NCBI GenBank assembly: GCA_004295085.1 | Contig: SHNF01000005.1 | Location: forward strand, 1 to 64,000 | Reading direction: 5' to 3' | Length of the DNA stretch: 64,000 nt | Source: Planctomycetota bacterium | GTDB lineage: Bacteria > Planctomycetota > UBA1135 | Shown here: piece after piece, positions 1-7,019 of the stretch | Layout of the letters: each line of letters begins with the position of its first letter | How positions within the stretch are numbered: the stretch's first letter is position 1 | Notes under the pieces: generated by a model | What the model was told of the DNA's origin: nothing | The model's database searches: none | What the model saw: the letters and a program-made list of their open reading frames with translations, nothing else | Made by a program: the position numbers and the translations under genes

Positions 1-57
1 ATTGATGGCTGGCAGCAGATCAAGGAGGTGTCGCACGCTCAGCAACTCGCAGCGTGA
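1..57 (+). CDS. Possible C-terminal tail of a gene running in from the left
   Basis: Frame 1 is open from the window edge and ends at TGA 55-57, giving 18 residues that end HAQQLAA. The composition is protein-like, but this is too short to recognise any family. It could be chance, since short open stretches are common at this GC content. Confidence 0.22.
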   Translation: MDGWQQIKEVSHAQQLAA

Positions 58-818
58 GATGTTACAATGTCATGCAATCCCGCAAACTACACCCCTGCGC
101 ATTTTCCACAAGAGTCGGGACACTACCCGCCGACGTCGCGCTCAAGCCGTCGTCGCTCACGATGCACGAGGCCGCGGCTGTCCCGCTGGTCGCCCTGGCG
201 GCGTGGCAGGCGCTGGTCGATCTCGCCCGGGTTCAGCCGGGCCAGAGGGTCCTGGTGCACGGGGGCGCCGGCGGTCTCGGCTCGACCGTGATCCAAGTGG
301 CCCGGCATCTCGGCGCCTACGTCGCCACGACGGCGCGCGGCCGCGACGAGGAGAAAGTGCGCGGCTTCGGCGCCCAGGAAGTGCTCGACTTCACGAAGGT
401 GGACTTTGCCGAGTCCCTCTCCGGCTACGACGTCGTGCTCGACTCCTTTGGTGGCGACACGCTGGCGAGGTCGCTGACCGTGCTCCGGGCGGGTGGCCTT
501 GCGATCAGCGTCGTCGGCCCGCCGGATGCTGCCTTCGCCGGGCAGGTGGGCCGGCCGCTGCTGAAGCCCGTGATGGCGCTGCTGAGCCGCAAGGTGCGGG
601 CGCGGGCCAGGAAGCTCGTAGTTCGCTATTCGTTCCTCATGATGCGGTCGAGCGGGGCGCAGTTGCAGACGCTGGCCGGTCTCTACGACGCCGGCGCGCT
701 CCGGCCCGTGCTCGACCGGACCTTCCCGTTCGAGGAAACGCTCGAGGCGATGGCGTATGTGGAGCAGGGTCGCGCCAGAGGCAAGGTCGTCATCACGATG
801 GCGCCCGCAGGTGCCTGA
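54..818 (+). pseudogene. 5'-truncated zinc-type (MDR) NADP oxidoreductase remnant
   Basis: The translation matches the C-terminal two thirds of medium-chain dehydrogenase/quinone oxidoreductases. It enters the family at about base 115 (PADVALKPSSLTM, then AAAVPLVALAAWQAL), has the Rossmann loop HGGAGGLGS for NADP, and runs to a normal end (RARGKVVITMA). The N-terminal GroES-like catalytic domain of about 120 residues is missing, and the bases before 115 encode nothing like it. The ATG at 54 is therefore only the first in-frame codon after a truncation or rearrangement. Without the GroES half the protein should be inactive. An independent NADP-binding protein is possible but less likely. Confidence 0.75.
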
Positions 819-873
819 CCCGCAGGGGTGGCCTGTGCGCCCGAATGGCCCGTTCCGGCAGACGGATACTTGC

Positions 874-912
874 TATTCACTGCGTGAATGATTATCATTC
901 ATGCTGTGAATA
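874..912. promoter_or_regulatory. 39-bp near-perfect palindrome spanning the start codon of the next gene
   Basis: Bases 874-912 form an inverted repeat around base 893 in which 17 of 19 pairs match; the mismatches are at 881/905 and 884/902. The ATG of the downstream ATPase (888-890) lies inside the left arm. It is AT-rich against a GC-rich background. It could be an operator for autoregulation or, in RNA, a hairpin that hides the start codon. The function is inference; the symmetry is direct. Confidence 0.7.
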
Positions 913-2123
913 CCCTTCCCCGCCTGGTCGAGACGGCCCTGGCCGAGCGGCTCCGGGTGATGCCGGCGGTCGTGGTGACCGGCGCGAGGCAGACGGGCAA
1001 GAGCACGCTGGCCGCGCAGCGGGTGTCCGGTGCGCGTCGCTACGCCACCCTGGACGACCTGGACGTGCTCGATGCCGCCCGCCGCGACCCCGAGTCGCTG
1101 GTGGGGGGCGCCGGAGCGAAGACCCTGGACGAGGTCCAGCGTGAGCCGGCGCTGCTCGCCGCCGTCAAGCGCGCCATCGACCGCGAGCGCACGCCGGGGC
1201 GCTTCCTCCTCACCGGCTCGGCCAATCTGCTGCTGATGCGCCAGGTCTCGGAGTCGCTTGCCGGCCGCGCCAGCTATCTGACCTTGTGGCCCATGACCCG
1301 GCGCGAGCAGCGCGGGGAGGGGCGTGCCGGGCATTGGGAGGAGCTGCTGGCCGCGCGCGACCAGGATTGGCTCGACGTCCTGGCCACGGCCGACGCGCAG
1401 CCCGAGGACTGGCGCGCCCTGGCCCGCCGCGGCGGATTTCCCACGCCGGCCCTGCACCTGGCCGGCCAGAAGGACCGCGCGATCTGGTTCGATGGCTACG
1501 TGCGCACCTATCTCGAGCGCGACCTGCAGGACCTTGCATCCATCAGCGCGCTGCCGGACTTCCGGCGCCTGATGCGGGCGGCCTGCCTGCGACTCGGCCA
1601 CTTGGTGAACCAGACCGAGCTCGGGCGGGACGTCGCGCTCCCGCAGTCGACGGTGCACCGCTGGCTCAATCTGCTGGAGACCTCCTACCTGCTGGTGCGG
1701 CTCCCCGCCTACGCCGTGAACCGCAGCAAACGGCTGATCAAGAGCCCGAAGCTCTACTGGGGCGACACCGGCGTCGCGCTGCACCTCGCGGAGATCGAGG
1801 AGCCTGGCGGCGAACACCTCGAAAACCTGGTGCTGCAGGACCTGCTCGCCTGGCGCGACGCCCGACTCGAGCGTGCGGAGATCGGCTACTGGCGCACTGC
1901 CGGAGGTGAAGAGGTCGACTTGGTGATCGAGGCCGGCGGCCGGCTGCTCCCGATCGAGGTCAAGGCCACCGGCCGGCCGCGCTTGTCCGACGCTGCGCAC
2001 CTCCGCGCCTTCCGCACGGAGTACGGCAAGCAAGCGCGCGCCGGCCTGTTGCTGCACGGCGGCAGCGCCCTGGAATGGCTGGCGCCGGACGTCCTCGTGG
2101 CTCCCTGGTGGAGAGTGCTTTGA
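888..2123 (+). CDS. AAA ATPase with DUF4143 C-terminal domain
   Basis: The 411-residue protein has the AAA_14 plus DUF4143 architecture. A P-loop GARQTGKST lies at residues 32-40, followed by the acidic motif LDEVQ and the sensor-like stretch FLLTGSAN. The central region has the family's FDGYVRTYLERDL stretch and a winged-helix-like segment. The C-terminus has a PD-(D/E)xK-type arrangement, with D344 in EEVDLVIE and E357-x-K359 in PIEVKAT. These proteins are common, often horizontally moved, and of unsettled role; links to defence or mobile DNA are proposed. It stands alone, with its start codon inside a palindrome. There is no Shine-Dalgarno upstream. The length is normal for the family. Confidence 0.9.
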   Translation: MIIIHAVNTLPRLVETALAERLRVMPAVVVTGARQTGKSTLAAQRVSGARRYATLDDLDVLDAARRDPESLVGGAGAKTLDEVQREPALLAAVKRAIDRERTPGRFLLTGSANLLLMRQVSESLAGRASYLTLWPMTRREQRGEGRAGHWEELLAARDQDWLDVLATADAQPEDWRALARRGGFPTPALHLAGQKDRAIWFDGYVRTYLERDLQDLASISALPDFRRLMRAACLRLGHLVNQTELGRDVALPQSTVHRWLNLLETSYLLVRLPAYAVNRSKRLIKSPKLYWGDTGVALHLAEIEEPGGEHLENLVLQDLLAWRDARLERAEIGYWRTAGGEEVDLVIEAGGRLLPIEVKATGRPRLSDAAHLRAFRTEYGKQARAGLLLHGGSALEWLAPDVLVAPWWRVL

Positions 2124-2141
2124 AGAAGCGGGCTTTCTACA

Positions 2142-2531
2142 CTACCGCTTCGTCTCGTAGCGCCAGTTGCGGCGCTTGCTTTCGGACAGCCACTCGATCG
2201 CGGTGGTGATGCGGCGGGAGCGGGTGGCGTCGGCCTTGGCGTCGGCGATCCATTCCAGGTATTCGCGCCGGCAGCTGGGCGGGAAGGCGTCCAAGGCGGC
2301 ATTGGCCTTGCGGTTCTTGGCGAGCGCGGCCCTGCAGTCGAGGTGCATCGGGATCGGCGTCTTGTTGGTCTTGTTGCGCACGACCTTGACGCCCATCTCG
2401 TTGAGCTGCATGGCCTTCTTCATCCAGCGCGCGAACTGTGCCTTGGTGGGGAGGTCGTGCTGCGAGCGCAGCCGCCCGAAGCTGCCCATGGCCTCCGCCG
2501 GCTGGTTCTTCCTCCGCGGGCCGGCTCTCAT
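2142..2531 (-). pseudogene. Truncated copy of a YdeI/OmpD-associated family gene
   Basis: From AEAMGSFGRLRS to the C-terminus this matches the intact gene at 5459-6055 almost residue by residue (DLPTKAxFARxMKKAMQLNEMG, then YLEWIADAKA, RSRRI). The N-terminal half of about 75 residues, the DUF1801-like domain, is missing. The codons before the homology (MRAGPRRKNQP) are unrelated. It is a partial duplicate lying in the same orientation as the full copy 3.3 kb away. It is probably not functional, though the retained part is a complete OmdA-type C-terminal domain. Confidence 0.8.
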
Positions 2532-2609
2532 CTCCGGGGTTGGCAGGCCCTTGGCTGGCTCCTAGGATGCGCGCCGGGCTTGACAACCAGGTTCACGGGG
2601 GAGGTGTCC

Positions 2610-3035
2610 GTGAAGGTGTGGCTGAGGCTGATCCTCGGGGCGGTGGCGACCGGCCTGATCTGGGCCGCGGCATGGGCGGCGGCTGGCGCGCTGATCGGGT
2701 TCGTGGATCGGGGTGGGTTCCTGGATGCGCGGTGGCTGGGACCTCCGATCGGGCTGCACCCCGGCTTCGTGGGCGGTGTGGTGTTTTCCGTGGTGCTCGG
2801 GATTGCGGCGCGCCCGCGCAGATTCGATGAATTGTCGCTTCCGACGGTCCTCGCCTGCGGAGGGATGGTGGGCCTGCTGCTGGGTGTGCTTCCGTTCGTG
2901 ATCAATCCGCCGCCGGGCGATTCCCCGCTGTGGCTCGTGGCTGCCGTGGTGATCGGGTGCATGACCCTCATGAGCGCCGTCTCGGCCGCCGGCTCGCTGG
3001 CGCTGGCCCGGACGGCGAAAGCTGTGAGGCGCTAG
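2610..3035 (+). CDS. Small integral membrane protein, unknown function
   Basis: About 141 residues starting at GTG 2610, chosen because a strong ribosome-binding site (GGGGGAGG, 2597-2604) sits five bases upstream. Four hydrophobic segments are visible: near residues 4-30 (LILGAVATGLIWAAAW), around FVGGVVFSVVLGIA, around VLACGGMVGLLLGVLPFVI, and near the C-terminus (WLVAAVVIGCMTLMSAVSAAG). No catalytic motif is recognisable. A possible -10 (TAGGAT, 2563-2568) would give a roughly 40-base leader. Confidence 0.6.
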   Translation: MKVWLRLILGAVATGLIWAAAWAAAGALIGFVDRGGFLDARWLGPPIGLHPGFVGGVVFSVVLGIAARPRRFDELSLPTVLACGGMVGLLLGVLPFVINPPPGDSPLWLVAAVVIGCMTLMSAVSAAGSLALARTAKAVRR

Positions 3036-3067
3036 AAGCGCCCTGTCCGCTCGAGTCCGTGTAGGCG

Positions 3068-3079
3068 TATGCTGCTGCG
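3068..3079 (+). promoter_or_regulatory. Leaderless-type -10 element (TATGCT-N6-GTG)
   Basis: TATGCT at 3068-3073 is followed by exactly six bases and then the GTG at 3080. This is the same geometry found upstream of five other genes here. It places the transcription start at the start codon and supports the choice of 3080. No clear -35 is seen. Confidence 0.45.
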
Positions 3080-4333
3080 GTGAGACAGCGGATGTCCCTG
3101 GCAGGCCGCGCGAGTCCGGCGGCCGCTCCTCGCGTGCGTTCCGGTCTGACGGCCGGCGGTGCGCGCATGCTGGCGACACAGGCCGTCGGAGAAGCCGGAG
3201 AAAGGCTGCCGGCCGCGGTGCAGGCCAAGATGGAGCGCGCGTTCCGTTTCGATTTCTCGGCGGTGCGTATCTATCAGGATGATCAGGCCGAGAGAGCCGG
3301 CGCGCTCGCGTTCGCGCAAGGCCTGCATCTGCATTTCGCGCCGGGGTGGTACTCACCGGAGTCGTCGGCGGGTCAGGAGATCCTCGGGCACGAGCTGGCG
3401 CACGTCGTGCAGCAGGCTGACGGCAGAGTGCACGCGTCGGCACAGGCCCATGGAGGGGCGAGCGGCGACGACCCCGTGCTGGAGCGGGAGGCGGATGAGA
3501 TGGGCCGGACCGCCGCCTCCGGCGGGTCCGTCGCGCAGAAGGCACCCGGAGCAGCCGAACCGCTCGAGAGCCGGCTCGCGCGCGTGATGGGCCGGCGATC
3601 GGAGGAGCAACCGATTCAGCGCATGGTTCAGATGCCGCCCGACTCGAACCTGCCGAGTTTCCACGAGTACCTGACGAAGTCCGGCGACATCTACTCCTAT
3701 GACCGGCCGATCCGCACCAAGGGCGAGCTGCTGCTCGAGGTCTTCACCTCCCTGTTCCACTCGCCGCGGGTCTTCAGGCTGAAGGGCAAGGACGGGGAGA
3801 GTGCGGAGGTCAATCTGATGCGCCATATCGATGCACGGCAGGGCGTGGTGGCATTTGCCGCCGACAAGGAATACAAGTTCACGGGAGGCCGCGCGGCCTG
3901 GCACATGAATCCCGAGTATTGGGAGTGGGACGCGTCCAAGGGCACGTACTGGGCGAAGGACGCCGAGAAGCAGGTGGAGGCGAGCAAGGACCTGAAGAAG
4001 AATCCGAAGGAGTACACCATCGGTTGTTCTGCGGCAACCAGGCTCACCGTCGAGGGCGGCGGGGACTCCCGCCGCGTCCAGGGCAGCACGGCGGACGAGC
4101 GCGACTGGGTCCCTGGCGAGAGCGGCTATATCAAGAACGAGGGCTGGGACGGAAGGCCCGGCCTCGAAGGGGAGAACATCATCTACATGGGCGGCAAGCG
4201 GTTCTGGGGCCATTTCGAGGACGCCGTCGACGTGCAGCCCTACCGGCATTGGTTCGAGATGGTCGACAGCTGGAATGACCACACCGCGAAACTCGAGTCC
4301 GACCGGTCCTGGCCGAGCAAGGGTTTGAAGTAG
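3080..4333 (+). CDS. DUF4157 (eCIS-core) protein with a transglutaminase-like C-terminal domain
   Basis: The 417-residue protein begins with a DUF4157 domain (about residues 45-115): [12 protein letters not shown], then HFAPGWYSP, and the zinc-protease-like motif HELAHVVQQ at residues 104-112. DUF4157 is known as the N-terminal part of many proteins loaded by extracellular contractile injection systems. The C-terminal region (about 200-400) has a conserved-looking Cys316 (IGCSAAT), the segment [12 protein letters not shown], and GENIIY...WGHF with Glu365 and His378 thirteen residues apart. This order and the 13-residue Glu-His spacing resemble, from memory, the Cys-Glu-His triad of Bacillus Tgl transglutaminases. 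I infer a protein-crosslinking or deamidating enzyme. No injection-system genes lie nearby. Confidence 0.82.
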   Translation: MRQRMSLAGRASPAAAPRVRSGLTAGGARMLATQAVGEAGERLPAAVQAKMERAFRFDFSAVRIYQDDQAERAGALAFAQGLHLHFAPGWYSPESSAGQEILGHELAHVVQQADGRVHASAQAHGGASGDDPVLEREADEMGRTAASGGSVAQKAPGAAEPLESRLARVMGRRSEEQPIQRMVQMPPDSNLPSFHEYLTKSGDIYSYDRPIRTKGELLLEVFTSLFHSPRVFRLKGKDGESAEVNLMRHIDARQGVVAFAADKEYKFTGGRAAWHMNPEYWEWDASKGTYWAKDAEKQVEASKDLKKNPKEYTIGCSAATRLTVEGGGDSRRVQGSTADERDWVPGESGYIKNEGWDGRPGLEGENIIYMGGKRFWGHFEDAVDVQPYRHWFEMVDSWNDHTAKLESDRSWPSKGLK

Positions 4334-4345
4334 GGGCATCGGCGG

Positions 4346-4357
4346 TACTCTTGCGCG
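4346..4357 (+). promoter_or_regulatory. Leaderless-type -10 element (TACTCT-N6-ATG)
   Basis: TACTCT at 4346-4351 is followed by six bases and then ATG 4358. It survives in front of a gene that is itself broken, which suggests that the original gene was expressed from here. Confidence 0.4.
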
Positions 4358-4618
4358 ATGCGCCCCCTCCGGTATTCCGTCAACGTCGCCTTGGACGGGT
4401 GCTGCGATCATCGTGCGATGATGGCGGACGAAGAGTTGCGTCGGCACGCAATCGAGAACCTCAGCCGCGCCGATGCCCTCCTTCTTGGCCGGGAGACCTA
4501 CGACAGGATGAAGGCAGGGTGGCGGCTGGCGACGCGGACGGTGGCGATGGGGTATGAGCCGAGAAGGTGGCTATCCCATGGGCGATGGACTCACTCGAAC
4601 CTCAGGAGCGCACGGTGA
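4358..4618 (+). pseudogene. N-terminal fragment of a DHFR/RibD-C-like reductase
   Basis: The first 60 or so residues (LRYSVNVALDGCCDH, then LSRADALLLGRETYDRM) match the N-terminus of the RibD C-terminal-domain/dihydrofolate-reductase-like family, usually about 180-200 residues long. After roughly base 4540 the similarity stops and the frame runs out at 4618, inside the next gene. The cofactor-binding core and C-terminus are absent. It is a truncated remnant that keeps an apparent promoter. Confidence 0.7.
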
Positions 4619-5061
4619 TCGTAGAAGCGCAGGTGACCATCAACGGATCCAGGGCGGCGATCTGGGCCGCTATCACCGACATCGTGAACGCCCCGGAAAT
4701 CATGAGCGGAATCGAAAACACCGAGATCGTCGACAAGCCGGCAACCGGGCTCGTGGGACTGAGGTGGCGTGAGACCCGGATCCTGTTCGGCAAGTCCGCT
4801 ACCGCGGAAAAGTGGATCACCGATGCTGCCGAGAATGCGTTCTACAAGACCAGAGCAGTAGATCGCGGATTCGTATTCTTGTCCACTATGAGTATTTCCG
4901 AGAGCAGTGGCGGCATTACCTTGACCAGTCTTCATGAGTTCAAACCTCAAGGGATCGTAGCACGATTACAGTCGATCCCGATGTTCCTGTTCAAGGGGGT
5001 GGCGAAAAAGGCGATCCTGCAAGACCTGAATGACATCAAGTCCGCAGTGGAACGGATCTGA
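4585..5061 (+). CDS. SRPBCC (START/polyketide-cyclase fold) protein
   Basis: About 158 residues from ATG 4585; a GTG at 4567 in the same frame is an alternative. The sequence has the family pattern: an opening strand (VEAQVTINGSRAAIWAAITD), the PEIMSGIENTEIVD segment, central antiparallel strands, and a long C-terminal helix (FKGVAKKAILQDLNDIKSAVERI). The fold makes a hydrophobic cavity for small ligands; the ligand cannot be read from sequence. It overlaps the end of the broken DHFR-like gene and precedes the next gene by 35 bases, so it probably shares a transcript with it. Base composition is less GC-rich than the core genes. Confidence 0.75.
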   Translation: MDSLEPQERTVIVEAQVTINGSRAAIWAAITDIVNAPEIMSGIENTEIVDKPATGLVGLRWRETRILFGKSATAEKWITDAAENAFYKTRAVDRGFVFLSTMSISESSGGITLTSLHEFKPQGIVARLQSIPMFLFKGVAKKAILQDLNDIKSAVERI

Positions 5062-5096
5062 TCATGGCTGCATCCGAAACACGAGGAGGCAAAGCG

Positions 5097-5441
5097 ATGA
5101 GCGAGCTTCAATGCGTCGCCAGACTCAAGATCCATCCCGGCAAGCTGGAAGAGTTCAAGCGTGTCACGGCGAAATGCATGGAATCGGTGCGGACCAAGGA
5201 CACGGGGACCTTGCAGTACGAGATGTACATCAACCAGGACCAGACCGAGGGTCTGGCGTTCGAGCGCTACCGTGACTCGCAGGCGCTCATCGAGCACCTC
5301 GAAAACCTGGGGGAGCTGATGGCCGAGTTCTTCCAGACCTGCTCCGGATCCGGAGAGGTATGCGGCACGCCGAGCCCTGAATTGAGGGAGCGGCTCAAGG
5401 ACGCGCCGGTGCAGATCTACACGCTATTTCAATCCGCGTAG
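5097..5441 (+). CDS. Antibiotic-biosynthesis-monooxygenase (ABM) domain protein
   Basis: 114 residues from ATG 5097, preferred over ATG 5064 because GAGGAGG (5082-5088) lies eight bases upstream. It is a dimeric ferredoxin-like ABM domain: QCVARLKIHPGKLEEFKRV, then TLQYEMYINQD, then FERYRDSQALIEHLE, the usual order for quinol monooxygenase-like (YgiN-type) proteins. The substrate is unknown. It follows the SRPBCC gene in the same direction, a pairing common in aromatic-compound or stress accessory clusters, but no pathway is visible here. Confidence 0.72.
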   Translation: MSELQCVARLKIHPGKLEEFKRVTAKCMESVRTKDTGTLQYEMYINQDQTEGLAFERYRDSQALIEHLENLGELMAEFFQTCSGSGEVCGTPSPELRERLKDAPVQIYTLFQSA

Positions 5442-5458
5442 GCCGCGGTGGCCAGTGC

Positions 5459-6055
5459 CTAGCACTTCTCGTACTTCCAGTTCCTCCGCTTCCCTTCGGC
5501 CAGCCACTCCACCGAAGTCTCGATGCGGCGGGAGCGGGTGGCGGCGGCCTTGGCGTCGGCGATCCATTCCAGGTAGTCGCGCTGGGCGCTGGGCGGGAAG
5601 GCGTCGAAGGTGGTCTTGGCCTTGCGGTTCGCGGCCAGCGCCTTCTTGAACTCGGGGTGCATCGGGATCGGCTTCTTGGTGGTCTTCTGGCGCACCGCCT
5701 TGATGCCCATCTCGTTGAGCTGCATGGCCTTCTTCATCAGGCGCGCGAACTCCGCCTTGGTGGGGAGGTCGTCCAGCGAGCGCAGGCGCCCGAAGCTGCC
5801 CATGGCTTCCTGCGCCTTGCGGTCGTCGCCGACCACCAGCTCGTGCTTCCAGAAGCCGAAGACCGCGTGCTCCTGGAAGGCGGCCATGCCGCACAGGATG
5901 CCGTGGTACTCGAAGGAGGGGCTGCGCCACTTGAGGGTCTCGGTCACCTCGGGGCAGGTGGTGTGCACCAGGGCGCGCAGCCGCGCGAGGATCGGGCGGG
6001 CGAAATCGCGCTGCCTGGCGATGTAGGCGTCGATCCGAGGATCCTTCTTAACCAT
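5459..6055 (-). CDS. YdeI/OmpD-associated family protein (DUF1801 plus OmdA-type C-terminus)
   Basis: 198 residues, full length. The N-terminal half is a DUF1801-like domain (ILARLRALVHTTCPEVTETLKW, then FGFWKHELVVG). The C-terminal half has the basic, helical OmdA region (KKALAANRKAKTTFDAFPPS, then RSRRIETSVEWLAEGKRRNWKYE). The biochemical role of the family is not established. Its ATG (6055-6053) lies within ATGGTTAA, overlapping the end of purC, so translation should be coupled to purC. A broken duplicate lies at 2142-2531. Confidence 0.9.
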   Translation of the reverse strand: MVKKDPRIDAYIARQRDFARPILARLRALVHTTCPEVTETLKWRSPSFEYHGILCGMAAFQEHAVFGFWKHELVVGDDRKAQEAMGSFGRLRSLDDLPTKAEFARLMKKAMQLNEMGIKAVRQKTTKKPIPMHPEFKKALAANRKAKTTFDAFPPSAQRDYLEWIADAKAAATRSRRIETSVEWLAEGKRRNWKYEKC

Positions 6056-6995
6056 GGACGCCTTCCGGCAGCGAGCCGGTCAGGATGCGGCAGATCTCGA
6101 GGTAGCGCGCGCGCGTCTTCTGGATGATGTCGGCGGGGACCGGCGGGGGCGGGGGCTTCCGGTTCCAGTCCTTGAGGCTGCGCAGGTAGGCGCGCACGAT
6201 CTCCTTGTCGTAGGAGGGCGGCTCGGCGCCGGGCTGAACCTGGTCAGCCGGCCAGTAGCGGCTGGAGTCGGGCGTGAGGACCTCGTCGATCAGGACGAGC
6301 TTGCCGTCGAGGCGGCCGAACTCGAACTTGGTGTCGGCGAGGAGGACGCCGCGGCTCGCGCAGCGGGTGCTGGCCTCGGCGAAGAGGCGCAGCGCGAGGC
6401 TGCGGATCGTCTCGGCGTCGGCGGCGTTGCCAATGAGGGCTGCCGCCTGGGCCCAGGTGATCGGCTCGTCCTTCTCGTTGCTCTTGGTGGTGGGGGTGAT
6501 GACGACTTCGGGCAGTTGGGACGAGTTCTTGAGGCCGGGAGGAAGCGCAATGTCCCACATGCGGCCGGTCTTCTCGTACTCGCGCCAGCCGCTGCCGGCC
6601 AGGTAGGCGCGCAGCACGATCTCGACGTCCACGCGCCGCGCCTCGGCGGTGTAGGTGGTGCGGCCGCGCAAAGCTCCGTGGAGCTCGGCGGGGAGACCGG
6701 GAACCTGCGCCGGATCGGTGGTGATGCGGGCGGCAGGCAGCCAGCTCTCGACCTGGCGGGTCCAGTACTCGGTGATGTGGGTCAGGACGCGGCCGCGGTC
6801 GGGCACGGTCTCGTTCATGACCACGTCGAAGGCGCTGAGGCGGTCGGTGGCGACCATCAGCATGTGGCGCGCGTCGTCCGGCCGCCGGTACAGGTCGCGG
6901 ACCTTGCCGCGGTAGAACAGCTCCCAGCCTGGAATGGCGAGGCCGCCGCGGTAGCCGGGGTCGATGCTGACGGAGTCGGTCGAGGTCGCGCGCAT
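6048..6995 (-). CDS. purC: Phosphoribosylaminoimidazole-succinocarboxamide (SAICAR) synthase
   Basis: 315 residues from ATG 6995. It joins CAIR and aspartate using ATP in de novo purine synthesis. The signatures are clear: YRGKVRDLY near the N-terminus, TDRLSAFDVVM, YWTRQVESWL, the SAICAR synthetase motif RAYLAGSGWREY, LADTKFEFG and the Asp-rich LIDEVLTPDSSRYWPADQ. The length, about 60 residues above the short bacterial type, is that of the longer PurC class. A longer upstream reading frame is ignored because it would run through aroA. It diverges from aroA with only 24 bases between start codons. Confidence 0.95.
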   Translation of the reverse strand: MRATSTDSVSIDPGYRGGLAIPGWELFYRGKVRDLYRRPDDARHMLMVATDRLSAFDVVMNETVPDRGRVLTHITEYWTRQVESWLPAARITTDPAQVPGLPAELHGALRGRTTYTAEARRVDVEIVLRAYLAGSGWREYEKTGRMWDIALPPGLKNSSQLPEVVITPTTKSNEKDEPITWAQAAALIGNAADAETIRSLALRLFAEASTRCASRGVLLADTKFEFGRLDGKLVLIDEVLTPDSSRYWPADQVQPGAEPPSYDKEIVRAYLRSLKDWNRKPPPPPVPADIIQKTRARYLEICRILTGSLPEGVHG

Positions 6996-7007
6996 GCGTG
7001 CTGCCCA

Positions 7008-7019
7008 TAGAATCTCGCG
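7008..7019 (+). promoter_or_regulatory. Leaderless-type -10 element (TAGAAT-N6-GTG) of aroA
   Basis: TAGAAT at 7008-7013 is followed by exactly six bases and the GTG at 7020. It lies inside the 24-base gap to purC, so the leftward gene must share or overlap this promoter region. Confidence 0.5.

Noticed and set aside
888..2123. A toxin-antitoxin or defence operon around the DUF4143 ATPase
   Set aside because: No small partner gene in either direction; the neighbours are two unrelated gene remnants.
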